Positions 34,372 to 46,817 of a DNA stretch of 64,000 nucleotides are shown here, one piece after another (the stretch's first letter is position 1; each line of letters opens with the position of its first letter). Under the pieces are notes generated by a model. The model was not told the origin of the DNA, did no database searches, and saw nothing but the letters and a program-made list of their open reading frames with translations. The stretch is taken from NCBI GenBank assembly GCA_011800805.1, contig MPNW01000043.1, positions 213,659-277,658 on the forward strand, given 5' to 3'. The position numbers and the translations under genes are program-made. The stretch is from Hirudo medicinalis (taxonomy: Eukaryota > Annelida > Clitellata > Hirudinida > Hirudinidae).

Positions 34372-36130
34372 GTCATCGTCATCATCATCATCATCATCAT
34401 CACCGTCATCATCATCATTATCATCATCTCCATGAACCACTCATCCATAAACAGCCACACGCACACACGCACTTACACGAACCAATTACTGACAAGAACA
34501 CATAACTACCATCCTCGCATAACCATGACCAGCAGTCAGCCACGAAAGTCATATTGCTTAAACCTGGCTTACTGTCGGCGTATATTCTTGGATTAGTGCA
34601 GTGCTTGTTGGGGACTCCTTTTATTGCATGGACACAAAAGCTCCTTTTCATCTTTTTACGTCCTTTCTTCCCCTTCCTTGGCGGAACAATACGTTGGAGC
34701 CATGTTTCAAAATGTTCCTGTTTGGCATCATAATCTCTGAAAACAATGCATTCCCACTGCTGACCGACGGTGACTCTTTCGCTGTGAGTCTCAATTTGTA
34801 AGTATTTTTAGAAACCACGTCACGTGTCACGCTTTTTCTCGTTTTACAAAAAACAGGGGACGTTGAAAAGAGTTGAGGAGTGAAAAATAATTTCGAATGT
34901 TTTATTGAAAAAAATAAAGAAACTAATGAACTCGTTGACATGGAAGTCTTCCTGAGGAGATTTGAAAGCAAAACGTTGTTCTGAGTGCAAGGAAAATAAA
35001 TTGTTTAAAAGTGGATTCCTTGACTCTTTAATTAAGAGGAGGTGCTTAAAATATATGGAAATGTTTTCAATTACTTTAATACACAAAACGGATAATATAA
35101 GTCGTGTCTTCAAAATTCTTGTAAACGAACGCACAAGTCACAAACATGCAACTTACACATGTGTAATAATCAATCATATTGTAAACACATGCAGGTGTGT
35201 ACAGTAATCCACGTTAACATTCTCGCATGTGACAACTGCCATGCTGTGTTGAACAGATTTAGGCATTCAACCATTGAAACCTTCCAGGGAAGTGCTAGTA
35301 AAGAAAGTATCCAAGTGCTTTGTGTTCAGTGGAGCGTGGAGAGTAAACGAAGTGGAACCTTGGAAAGCTTTGATGGTTTCATGGACTTCTAAGCTTTCGT
35401 AAGACCGTTAATCTCATTACCGATGTAATTCTGTCCTACTTAAGAATTTATTAATCCAAATTAATGAATTTATTAAACATTATTCTTTGATTAATGAAGG
35501 TCTTTATTCCTCAATTAAAGAATTAAATCAGCCAGTAATTCTCGTTTAATAAAATAATGAATTTCTATAAATGATATTGATGCTTAATTTGACCTCACTC
35601 TTGCAGTTAGCTATGTTTTACATCACAAAAAACTATGTACTTTAGTGTATATATGTAATATATAACATGTATATGTAACAATAACAGCAATTATGTCAGC
35701 ATTAATAAGTTACGTAATAATAACTAATTAAGTATCACGCATGTCACTGTCATGTTACTGTCATGTTAGTGTCATGTTAGTGTCACGTCACTGTCATGTC
35801 ACTGTTATGTCATGCTTTAATGGGGTTGAAATAAAAACAGAATGCAATAAAAAGGAAGATCAAACTCAAAAAACATTCATAGAATTAATTAACCTAATGA
35901 CGTCAGCAGCAACATCATCGTCACAGTCATCATCATCCGCATCATCATCACCATCATCGTCGTCGTCGTCGTCATCATCATCATCATCATCAGTGAATGT
36001 CATTAATTTAAGAGCCATTTCCAACGAAAACATGTCTTGGATGTTTGCCAGTCAGCAGGCTGAGTAGTGAGGTGAGGAGAAGCAATGAGAATGGAAACAA
36101 CGTAAACCCTGAGGCCTGAGAGGATGTCAT
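30254..36130 (-). CDS. Secreted protein, gene 1 of a tandem pair
   Basis: Exons 36049-36130, 35359-35388, 34932-34980, 34573-34736, 31033-31210, 30709-30847 and a possible last exon 30254-30307 sum to 231 residues. Exon 1 is a signal peptide ([16 protein letters not shown]). Exon 4 has a basic stretch ([12 protein letters not shown]) that could be a proprotein-convertase site, then SFCVH and HCTNP. Exon 5 has KC-x11-KC, then LLRVLEEI and KTC. The first five introns have phases 1-1-2-1-2, exactly as in gene 2 (15569-29878), and matching exons share motifs: EVHE with EVKE, DYDAKQ with EWDKAN, CTNP with [13 protein letters not shown] with CTETIDKFL. The donors of exons 1 and 5 must be GC if homologous positions are used. 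The exons at 34573-34736 and 31033-31210 are the firmest; the small ones and the last are tentative. The next gene starts only about 375 bp beyond the proposed stop. Confidence 0.5.
32014..32092. repeat. (ATGG)n tetranucleotide repeat
   Basis: Imperfect ATGG/GTGG tandem repeat in the large region upstream of exon 5 of secreted gene 1. Confidence 0.85.
32381..32520. repeat. 30-bp tandem repeat, 4.7 copies
   Basis: Units start at 32381, 32411, 32441 and 32471, with a partial fifth from 32501. Each is built from GAT plus cacggtgatggagacgaacat. In one frame it would encode an Asp/His-rich repeat, but there is no supporting start, splice site or flanking coding sequence, so I read it as a minisatellite grown from a GAT tract. 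Confidence 0.9.
33205..33375. repeat. (TAA)n microsatellite, duplicated around a single N
   Basis: The block aataataccactaat...atatcaatta occurs twice, with one N at 33289 at the junction. The two halves are nearly identical, which is typical of an assembler joining two ends of the same repeat. Confidence 0.9.
33440..33960. repeat. ATC/GTC-rich microsatellite tracts
   Basis: Two clusters of ATC/GTC/ACC triplets (33450-33508 and about 33745-33960) in the intron between exons 4 and 5 of secreted gene 1. The long His-rich or Met-rich frames here are repeat translations, not genes. Confidence 0.85.
34246..34432. repeat. (ATC)n microsatellite
   Basis: Around 60 ATC units with scattered GTC variants, about 140 bp downstream of exon 4 of secreted gene 1. 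Confidence 0.95.
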
Positions 36131-36630
36131 GTCATGCCGATGTCTTGTGTTTGCGTGGAAGTTCAAAATTCTTCTCTCATCAAAGCGTGTTTTCTTCTCT
36201 TTTATCGCCTGCTTCCCTCTTCCGTCCGCCATATTTTAATATCGGTCATTTTAAAGAAACCATTCCGGAGACAGACTCAAAAAAATGGAATGAAAATTAC
36301 GAAAATTGTCTGAAACAATGTGCGCCATGCTGTTGCGTTCCGATGTTAAGAATTTCTTTCATGACTGGAATGATGGCAATGACGATGTTGTGATAAAGAT
36401 TGTTATGATGACGATGTTATGATAAAAATGGTTATGATGACGATGTTATGATACAAATAGTTATGATGACGATGCTATGATAAAGATTGTTATGATGACG
36501 AGGAAAGTAAGAGCGATGGTATGGATGGAGTGTTAACCGAATTTTTGCGAATATTGAAGAGTTTATTGTCCTTAGATATGAATGAATTCGGTGAAGTCTA
36601 GATTAATATTATATGAGTATCACTGACATC

Positions 36631-36698
<68 letters not shown>

Positions 36699-36720
36699 CG
36701 ATGATGACGATGATGACGAC

Positions 36721-36799
<79 letters not shown>

Positions 36800-37737
36800 N
36801 NNNNNNNNNNNNNNNNNNNNNNNNNNNNNNNNNNNNNNNNNNNNNNNNNNNNNNNNNNNNNNNNNNNNNNNNNNNNNNNNNNNNNNNNNNNNNNNNNNNN
36901 NNNNNNNNNNNNNNNNNNNNNNNNNNNNNNNNNNNNNNNNNNNNNNNNNNNNNNNNNNNNNNNNNNNNNNNNNNNNNNNNNNNNNNNNNNNNNNNNNNNN
37001 NNNNNNNNNNNNNNNNNNNNNNNNNNNNNNNNNNNNNNNNNNNNNNNNNNNNNNNNNNNNNNNNNNNNNNNNNNNNNNNNNNNNNNNNNNNNNNNNNNNN
37101 NNNNNNNNNNNNNNNNNNNNNNNNNNNNNNNNNNNNNNNNNNNNNNNNNNNNNNNNNNNNNNNNNNNNNNNNNNNNNNNNNNNNNNNNNNNNNNNNNNNN
37201 NNNNNNNNNNNNNNNNNNNNNNNNNNNNNNNNNNNNNNNNNNNNNNNNNNNNNNNNNNNNNNNNNNNNNNNNNNNNNNNNNNNNNNNNNNNNNNNNNNNN
37301 NNNNNNNNNNNNNNNNNNNNNNNNNNNNNNNNNNNNNNNNNNNNNNNNNNNNNNNNNNNNNNNNNNNNNNNNNNNNNNNNNNNNNNNNNNNNNNNNNNNN
37401 NNNNNNNNNNNNNNNNNNNNNNNNNNNNNNNNNNNNNNNNNNNNNNNNNNNNNNNNNNNNNNNNNNNNNNNNNNNNNNNNNNNNNNNNNNNNNNNNNNNN
37501 NNNNNNNNNNNNNNNNNNNNNNNNNNNNNNNNNNNNNNNNNNNNNNNNNNNNNNNNNNNNNNNNNNNNNNNNNNNNNNNNNNNNNNNNNNNNNNNNNNNN
37601 NNNNNNNNNNNNNNNNNNNNNNNNNNNNNNNNNNNNNNNNNNNNNNNNNNNNNNNNNNNNNNNNNNNNNNNNNNNNNNNNNNNNNNNNNNNNNNNNNNNN
37701 NNNNNNNNNNNNNNNNNNNNNNNNNNNNATGATGATG

Positions 37738-37776
<39 letters not shown>

Positions 37777-37848
37777 CGATGATGACGATGATGACGACGA
37801 TGATGATGATGATGACGATGATGACGATGACGATGACGATGACGATGA
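36631..37848. repeat. (GAT)n microsatellite enclosing a 929-base assembly gap
   Basis: GAT repeats run into the gap from the left (36631-36799) and out of it on the right (37729-37848); positions 36800-37728 are N. The true array is probably long and was not spanned by the assembly. It lies just upstream of secreted gene 1. Confidence 0.95.
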
Positions 37849-38593
37849 TATATTAACAATAATAATCTAACCGACACTTGCAAAAGGTGTAAAAGTGTTC
37901 ACAAAATGTAAAGAAGGGTAAAAATAATTTCTCATTTCTTCAGACTGCTCTTTCCTGGTGACGGAGAATGAAAGCATTTGAAACTTATTTTGTTCCATAA
38001 AATAACTTAAATCACGTCCAATTATTCAAATAATTGATTAATTAAATGCAATTAATTCTTAAATTATCAAAATCTTTTGCAAAATGATTTTTAAAAATAT
38101 AATTAGAACCAAATTAGGTCAATTAAGTTGAGCTGTTTACAAAGTCGAGGGAAAATATTCTCTTGACTCTCATTGGTCCAATTACGTGTCATCCAATTTT
38201 TACTCTCTCAATCTTTTCAGGTTGTACAAATATCGTAATAAATCATGAGAATTTTACCACTAAGCGTATTACAATTGTAATAAATAATCTTATTTTGTAA
38301 TAATATAATTACAATGATATAAATATAAACAATAGTAAATATAAATATATTTGCAATATATAAAAAATAATATTTTAATATAATAATAATTATTGTATAA
38401 TTATTTACAATGGAATTACAATTATAATAATTCTTACTACAGTGTTTTATAGCTTATATTATTTTATGATTTTGGATTGCTTTGAATTTAAAGAAATTAA
38501 CTTTGTAACTCATCTTCATTTATTAATAACTAGTTTACCCGGCGTTGCTGTGGCTCAGTAGCTCTGGTTAAATGGAAAAGAAAGAAAAGAGAA

Positions 38594-38840
38594 AGCACAC
38601 GTTTCTAATATGTTTGATATATAACCACATCAATCGAACTCACAAACATACAAATTTAATTTGAATGCTTTTCAAATTGAGAATCTTTCAAGAGCTGGTT
38701 GTATGGAAAACACACANAGCACACGTTTCTAATATGTTTGATATATAACCACATCAATCGAACTCACAAACATACAAATTTAATTTGAATGCTTTTCAAA
38801 TTGAGAATCTTTCAAGAGCTGGTTGTATGGAAAACACACA
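38594..38840. repeat. 123-bp direct duplication with a single N at the junction
   Basis: 38594-38716 and 38718-38840 are identical by eye; position 38717 is N. This most likely reflects overlapping contig ends left unmerged. Confidence 0.9.
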
Positions 38841-39024
38841 AATAAGTTGACAAACCTTCATTTTATTTATGTAGATTATTACATCACGCAATAAAATAAT
38901 ATCGATATAAAAATAGAAGCAATATATTATTAAATATAGTTTTTATTTACATAATATTAATAATGCTACTAAAGTAATTATTAATTAAAATAATAATGTT
39001 ACTATTACCTATAATACCTACAGT

Positions 39025-39190
39025 CAGGGCCAACAGAATTTTCGGGCCCCTAAGCGGAGCACCCACGATCTCCTAAGTTATGTCAATTTCGTAATGGAAA
39101 AGCTAAAAAGGTCATTATTGTAATATTTTAATATTTTGATACCCGGGCGTGTCCCAAAAAATTTCCGGGCCCTGGGCACTTTCCCCCATG
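39025..39190. mobile_element. hAT-related non-autonomous element fragment
   Basis: The left end CAGGGCCAACAG followed by TTTTCGGGCCCC resembles the right terminus of the MITE at 23533-23669 read inward. An inverted ccgggccctg occurs at 39165-39174. No matching target-site duplication was found, so the boundaries are uncertain. Confidence 0.45.
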
Positions 39191-41059
39191 CCCCCTCTCG
39201 GCGGACCCGCCTTTAGGTATGGTTACGTGCTGGCTTTTAAGTCTTCCTTGCAGAAATTAAATCCTGGTTGCTTCTCATAAGTCGTCAATATTTCCTCATT
39301 GCGGCCTGTATTAACAGGTCCCTCACGGACTGAGGAATATGTGAGGCTTGCATAATTTCAAAGGAATTCAAGTATTGCGAACCCACAACTTTCAAGTTTT
39401 TGTAAATATTTTAAAAAATGTTTTTAAATTTAAAATAAAACGTTGTCATGACAATCGTGTCAGTAATTGATTGAACCATCAAAATCATTCCATGTTCGAT
39501 TCGTCCACCATCTTGTAAACTTTGTGACAACGACTTACAATTGATTATATTCACATGCTTGTCATATTTTTCATCATGTTGCATTCATTCAGGACTTTGT
39601 CATCGATTTTGATTGTGACGTAGTAAAAAGGTATTTTATGAAACAATATACAAGTTATTATATAATTACTTACGTAAATTATAAGTAATTTATGCAAAGT
39701 ACATTGTTTAATTGTTTTACAATCGTTATAATTTAGTGAAAATTGTATAATTCATGTCATTACACAATTTAATTGTTTTAAAATTTATGTAATTTAATAA
39801 AAATGAATTTATTATCACAATTATAAACACCATTTGACCGCGTAACAAAATTAAAATCCTCTATTGCATTTTATAAATGTTGTAAACCCATTATACTCCA
39901 ATCAAGAATTTGATTTTTAAAAAGAATTTTTAAAGTAGTAAAAAAATTCTCGTAATAAAATAATTACTATTATGAATTAAAATTATTATGAATGGAGTAA
40001 ATCTCGTATCTCAAAACAATTTAAAAGTGAGTCTCATGAATAAAATATATTCGTCCGATATCATCCTACAATTTATAATTTATATTTATTAGTGGAGAAG
40101 TCCACGGAGAATAAAAGTCTATTTCATGGAAAATGGTTCAATGAGGCGAGACAGGGGATTGGATGTGATTGAATGTGATTGAATGTGGTTGAAGGTTGTT
40201 GAAGGTGGCGATGAGAACATCAATCATGTTCATTTGTTTTGTGCTTTCAAGATCTCATTGTCGTTGCGTGTTGCCATCTGAAGAGGTTTCCGTTCAATTC
40301 AAAAAACTGAATCCAGATGGATTAGAATGCGGATGTCCTCCACAGCTCAGATCTGGTCATTTAAAACCTGTTTGGCGCCAATAAAGTCGGATAATGTGGC
40401 GCTATAAAAATCATAGTATTTCATTCATCTAAGAACCTTATGCACTGCTATGTTCGTTTATTACCTGCTTTGTATATTTGATGCTTTGTTTCTTTCTTTT
40501 TCACATTGTCGATGCTGAATATTTCAGGAGAAAGTTGAGATTACGATAAATAATATAGTCTCTCTTGATCTTGGAAAACTTGCAATAACTTACTATTAAT
40601 ACTTGTTAAAGGGGAAGCTATCAAATGTTGTTATTCGAAAGTAAAAACAAATGCGTCCTTAAACTGCAAAAGTATGAAATAATTAGAATCATTGTTTGTC
40701 ACAACATGAACTTGTGAAAGAATACAAAGTCATTGTATAAGGATCGATGGTTAGCATTTGTAAAAGCTATAAATAACCGGCATTATTTACAATGGCTCAT
40801 AATTAATGCCGTTGATGAGAACATTTTGCCTGGAAGAACCCACCGAAGAGGAAGATGACCTGACACAAGTGCTGAATTATCCAGGCGATGTCGGGCCTGC
40901 TTGACGACAACATACTACGACGACGACGACGACAACATCAAATATCCAGGCCTTCAAAGGACGACACTTCCATGGTTCCAACACCAACCGAGGTTCGCTG
41001 GGTGCTCTTAAAAGGGAGCCCCGTGCCGTGCACGCTAGGAACCTTTGAATGGCGAGAAA

Positions 41060-41153
41060 TGAATGCACACTCTTTAAACATTTTCACAATTGTTATATAA
41101 TTTTAATGAATGCACACTCTTTAAACATTTTCACAATTGTTATATAATTTTAA
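41060..41153. repeat. 47-bp tandem duplication
   Basis: Two identical, directly adjacent 47-bp copies (41060-41106 and 41107-41153) beginning tgaatgcacactc. No N at the junction, so this may be a genuine small duplication. Confidence 0.92.
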
Positions 41154-41204
41154 TTAAGTGGTATTTCTGACATGGTAGTTGTTATTGATGCCCTTGTTAT
41201 GATT

Positions 41205-41282
41205 ATTTGCTGTTGTTGCTGCTGCTGCTGTTGTTGTTGTTGTTGTTGTCGTTGTTGTTGTTGTTGCTGTTGTTGTTGTTTT
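41205..41282. repeat. (TTG/CTG)n microsatellite
   Basis: TTG repeat with CTG and TCG variants in the gene-poor interval. Confidence 0.9.
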
Positions 41283-42691
41283 AATCACGTTCTTTTGAGT
41301 AAACAACTTATAATTGTTAACTTTATAATTGCAAAGTATTATGGCTTATTATTACAATAACCATTGAAAATAATAATAAAAATAATAATAATAGTAATAA
41401 CAATAACAATAATATAATTACGGGGAAGAAGCGGATGTTGTTTGTTCGCAATTGCATGTTTTTATTTTCCCGAATTATTTATGAATATTTCATTCTGATG
41501 CTCGTGTAAACAGAATGTCTCGGAAGAAATAAAAGCCTAAAATACAATATAAGAGATGGATGGACGGAAAGCACGAAGGAGAAATGAGAAGAGCAACGAC
41601 CATTTCTTTGTCATCTTTAGGTCTTCTCTTAAAAGGGATTAGTCTGTACTTGAATTGTTTGTTGAAAAGATTATAAACATCAAATTAAACTTAATAATCC
41701 AGTGAAATCGATCCACATAGGATGCGGGAAGTTTTTCTTCGGAGCTTAAGGTGAAGACCTTATGAGAACCACGATTTCTTGGATTTCTAGGATGTTGTTG
41801 GGAGGAGCTGAAAAACATCAATCATGGGAACAACTTATTTTCCTCCATGTTTCCATTCAGCAGGCACACCTCTGTGATGGATGGAGGTGCAGTTTTAATT
41901 GACCTCCAATGCAAATCTTTCCTTCCATCTCCTCCCCTTAAGCACTTCCTATCTTACTTTCTTCTGAATTAATCTCCATTGGAATAAATTAATAAACTAG
42001 GAACGAAGTGCCTGCTCGAGTGGCTGAGCTGGCAAATCACTCACTCGACCAACAAAGAGAAGTTGATAACCGCGGTTTTCCGCAAATGCAGACGCTTTTT
42101 ACTCGTCAATAAATCACTGGTCGAAAGCGATTTTCCATCGATCCACGGCTTGTTCTCCATCGTCAACACTCGTCTGCAAACTCTGCAGCCACATATCCGA
42201 CCACTTGAAGCTCCGGAGAAGGAGCACAGTCGTCAAAATAAAGTATTTAAAAAACAAAACTCATTGAAGCACTTTGTGAATCGATCATCTGAGTGCTTCT
42301 TTGGATTCATCGCAGCTCTATTCATCACGCCGAAAGATGACCTTGACCTTATAAAATTTGTCGTTGGATTGTAATACGTTGATATTTCGACGATAGTACG
42401 ACTTTAAATCATTGCCTGCCTGCAGCCTGCCTCACCAAGAAGTTTAAAAGAATTAAAATGCTATCAAAGAGAAAAAGTTCATCCAACAAATCTCATTTCC
42501 TCAAGAAATCTTTTGGAAACCTTCGCACAAGCAAATCAAAAGCTTTAAAGGCTCGGCCTCCTCTGAGATATTTCCATAACGCAGCCTTTCTTACTCCGCT
42601 TCGAAAGGATGGTTGGTTCCCATTGTTGAATTAATGTTCATTCTCCACTGCACTGATGAGTAGTGTTGGAGGGGTTTCTTCAGAAGGCATT

Positions 42692-42845
42692 ATCATGTTG
42701 ATGATGATGACGATGACGACGATAGTGATGAAGATGGTGGTGATGATGATGACGACGACGTCGACGATGACGATGATGCATATGATGGTAATGACGATGA
42801 GGACGACGACCTGACGATTCTGATGATGGTGACGGTGACGATGAG
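42692..42845. repeat. GAT/GAC microsatellite
   Basis: Imperfect GAT/GAC tract in the gene-poor interval. The Ser- and His-rich minus-strand frames are repeat translations. Confidence 0.85.
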
Positions 42846-45800
42846 GAACGTGATTCTCTTTGAACAGAAGAAAAAGTTGAAAATATTGACCAATGATGTC
42901 TCACCAGCACAAACACTTTTGTACGTGAAAATTTACAAATTACAACTACAATTGAAATAAATTATTAGTGGGGATAGAAATTATTTCACTCGGGAGACCA
43001 CAGTTAACGGTTGAACGAAAGGTGGATGAATGTGGGAGGAAATTTGGATGCAAAAATAAAATGAAATGACAGAAGTTGCTCCCCAAATGAAAGTTTTTCA
43101 ATAAATTTTGACGAAACACTCTTCTGTTTCTTTTGAAAATTTCAAATTTCACGACGTTGTGCAGAAATAACTTTTACAACTTTATGATTGCCACTAAAAA
43201 CTCTAAAACTGCATCCTTCAGTGAGACAATTTCAGAAGATTAACATCTTAACCTGGGATCATCTTAAAACATTGAAATTCAAATTGAAATTCAACACTTT
43301 CGTTGAAAACAACGGATTTTAATTTTTCATCTGCGATGCACAACAAAAGAAAAAGAAACACACAGGAAAACAGAAGCTTATTTTGAGTTATGTTTTTATT
43401 TTGGAGGAGGTAGAAATTCGTGAAAGAAAAACTGGGAAGATGGACTGAATGCCGAGGAAAGCAAAATGCTTATGAGACCAGCAGTGAGGTGTTTGTTATA
43501 TTTTGACAACCCAATACGCTTACATCATCTCAGAATTCCTGGTTGGCCATTTCGTACTTGCCGAGAGTAAAACCTTAAAAGTCGGTTCATCACTATTTTA
43601 CTTGTAAAAACCTCACTTGTTCGCAAGAAATATTGCATGGAAGAACGACATTTTTAGTATTTAACGATATAAATAGATATTTATATATGTTTATGTATGT
43701 CTATATATATTTATATATGTTTAAAATTCGTCTTAAAAGTCATAAAATATGTACCCCATTATTTTTGATGATGGCATGACGACAAGATTTTTCCTGATAA
43801 GAGGTACACTTCTTATCGCTTGGCATCTCATTATGACGTCAGCAGTCTCCCTGCAAGTCAATTGGTCAGCTTGAAATGCTTTTCGTCTTTCCTCTGGTAT
43901 GTCGCTTAAGGCTTATTTGTCATAGAGGGATTCATTCGAGCATGAAGTAGGTGTTCTTGCTTCTCACGCTTTTATTTATTCTCCTCACACGACCATCCAG
44001 CTTCTTGCCAGCAATAATTCACTTCCAGAATTCATGCGGTGCAGGACACCATAAATAAACGGCCATTTTGGTCAGGCACATCTTGGAAGAAGATTTAAGT
44101 TTAGGCCTTTGATTGAAAGTCAGTGATTGAAGTAGTGAAGGTACATTGGATGCATAATCACCAAGATATATTCGGTCTTCTGGTTCTTTTCAGATCTTGG
44201 CGCACGAATGTGTCGCGTTCAGACCTGAATGGAGATATTTTGTTGAGCAGGATGTGATGGTGATCTTCTGACCGAATAAATTACGTATACAAAACATTTA
44301 AAGTCGATTGACTCTCATCAACCACATATTATCTCATTTAAAAAATATTGGTTTTATATTTTAGGTTTAATAAGTTACTAACTGAAATAACAGACTCATC
44401 GACTATATTTGCGGAGCATTAATCTTTGAAATTGCCAATATTTTTATTGAATTGACTGAAACACATAAATGTGTTTTATGTATAAACTAAAAATTACCTA
44501 CAAGTGCGTAATAATAGATTCGAACAAATGTATTCACGATAAAAATATTGTTATAAATAAAATACAAATGTTCACAACTTCCTTCCGGTGTACTACAAGA
44601 ACAACATTAACGTCCTCTTCGAGAAGGGCGCAATATTAATGGTGCGGAGTGGTGCCATTAATAAACATTAAGAGGTGCCACGCAAATGTTTCTTGTTTTC
44701 TCGAGTGATGTAATTGTTCAGTTAATTTTCCTATCCCTTAACTTCTAAGATTCGATTTACATTCCTTTATTATTCTTTTGACGATACTCATTGTAGTTGC
44801 CATTGAATAGTTGATAAGTTCATTATATTCGCTATTACTATCATAATTATAATTATTCATTGATTTTTATAATCAACGCTTTGGTTACATTAGCCGAATC
44901 GACAGCTGGAGTAAGATAACGAGAACCCCTATTTACTGGTCGCAGAAAAAAAAACTGAAGGATTTATTATTTCCTTGTCCTCCGGCGGCAGGAGACTTAA
45001 TGATTTTCTTGAGGTTTATTTCATTCTCATAATTTGTCAGTTACTGTTTATTCTATTGCTTACTTCTTCTCTGATGTCTTAATTGTTTCCTAAGAAACGT
45101 TATCATTTTCACATATTTGTCTGCAAGATCAATAATATGAGAACATAAGACTATTTGGCTGAATGTGACATTTCCCAATGATCTCTATGAATTGAATGTC
45201 CTTCAGTCTATGTTTCTAATTGTCTATGTCCTTTCAGTCTATGTTTGTGAGACTGATTAATATATTAAATATATATTAAATCATATCTTATTTAGGAAGT
45301 TCATTTTATCATGGGAAGTGGTTCCGTTAAAAACCTGCGAATAGCCAAAATGTCATATTTCAGGTTATTTCATTTATTTTAATTTTATTCCTCTAAACCT
45401 TTCGGTTTCTATTTTCGTGGCATCATTTCAGCTTCATTCATTCGAGAATATTAGTTGCGAGTTAAGTGCCAATTATCAAATCGTTGAAGGAAAACTCGTA
45501 ACGATTCCGATACGAAATAGTAAGTATTAATAATTTAATTAAATTAATAATAAGTATATTAATAAGTATTGTTTTTAAAATATAATGTTGTTAAAATATG
45601 GTGTTTAATGAATTGCTAAAGAAACACAAAAGTAAATAACAAATTCTGCTGCGAAGCACGCTAATGCCGCTCTTGAAATAAAAAGGCCTCGTCGGGTATA
45701 GCATAAAATGTGAATGAGGTTCTATATTGCACTCCTTAAGGTCCGCAACGGCTGTCTAATAGCACTTAAGGCCATCTTAAGTGGGAATTGAATGCTATAT

Positions 45801-46817
45801 TTGAACATTTACTTCGCTCCGACGGATTAGCTTAAAGTTTTTCCGAACTCTTAGACCTTCGGAAGGGGGCGCTGTCTTCTCAAAGTATGTTCCCAGGAAA
45901 CTTACCTTTGTTTGCCTTCATAGGTTGAAAATCAATGTAAAGCATTGGTCTCCGCAAACATTAAATTACCTTGTAAATTAGCATAATTATTGCTAACATT
46001 AGCATTTGGAGTAAAAGTAAATCGAAATACTAGAATCTAGAAAGTGAGCAAATTCGAGAAACCAACATCTAGGTCGTGCATGATAAGGCCAGCACCTTGC
46101 AATATCGAATAATATATAATATAGAACTCGGCTATTTAGTTTCGCATATTTCTGATTAAAAAAAAATTTTGCTCATAGGGTGGGCAAGTTTTATTTCGGT
46201 TTTCTCACGGAAACATTGCCAAGAGATTGGCTGATTGTCTGTTTCCTCCTCCTTCTTCTGATCTTCAGAGGATGCAATGCATGGATCTCCGTAAAACGAG
46301 AATAGAGCAACAGTAATTAAGCAGCTTTAAAGAGAGGAAACCAAAGCTAAAACTCTCGCGAAACCATTTGGCGAATATTTCTCCTCTTGTCGTAATCTCA
46401 GGGTATCTTTTAGTGCGTACCCTAACCCCTGCTATTTATTTGTAATGCAAATGCTTTGTTTTAGCAATTGGTAGATGGCTCCTGCTAAATGATGCCCTTG
46501 GCCCCAGAAGTCGAGGCCTCTGATATGCAACTCCGAAGAGCAATTGTTTGGCTCGCAATCTGTAGGATGATTTATGAAATAGCGAAGACGACTTCCAACT
46601 AATTTTCAATCCAGGGCCTCAATCACTCCTAAATCTATTAAAATTACATTTTCATAAGTCATAATAATTTGCTTGGATTCTATTTTCTTGTTGGAAAATA
46701 ATTTTTTGAGGAAAACCTCAAAAGATACCCAAAACCTTTGTTAATCACGACCAGTCCTAAAGAATGTTTCGTAAAAAATAGATATTGAAAATAATTAAGA
46801 TTACAAAAACGACATCA

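Larger units (their letters stand above)
37851..46817. other. Gene-poor AT-rich interval
   Basis: About 9 kb between the microsatellite gap and SIRT7. It holds a gap-like duplication, a hAT-family fragment, a 47-bp direct repeat and short microsatellites (listed separately). Short exon-like open stretches occur on the minus strand near 42100-42320 but lack convincing splice sites. An ATG-led frame at 40206 on the plus strand has a hydrophobic start (IMFICFVL) and a donor-like site, yet no continuation was found. I see no supportable gene. Confidence 0.4.

Noticed and set aside
34182..34472. Poly-Met, poly-Asp and poly-Ser frames
   Set aside because: Translations of an ATC microsatellite.
36609..37883. 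Very long frames across the gap (poly-Asp, poly-Met, His-rich)
   Set aside because: They consist of GAT repeats plus 929 unknown bases; no coding evidence.
40196..40384. Plus-strand ORF with a weak signal-peptide-like start
   Set aside because: The hydrophobic core is short, only one exon could be seen, and no homologue is recognised.
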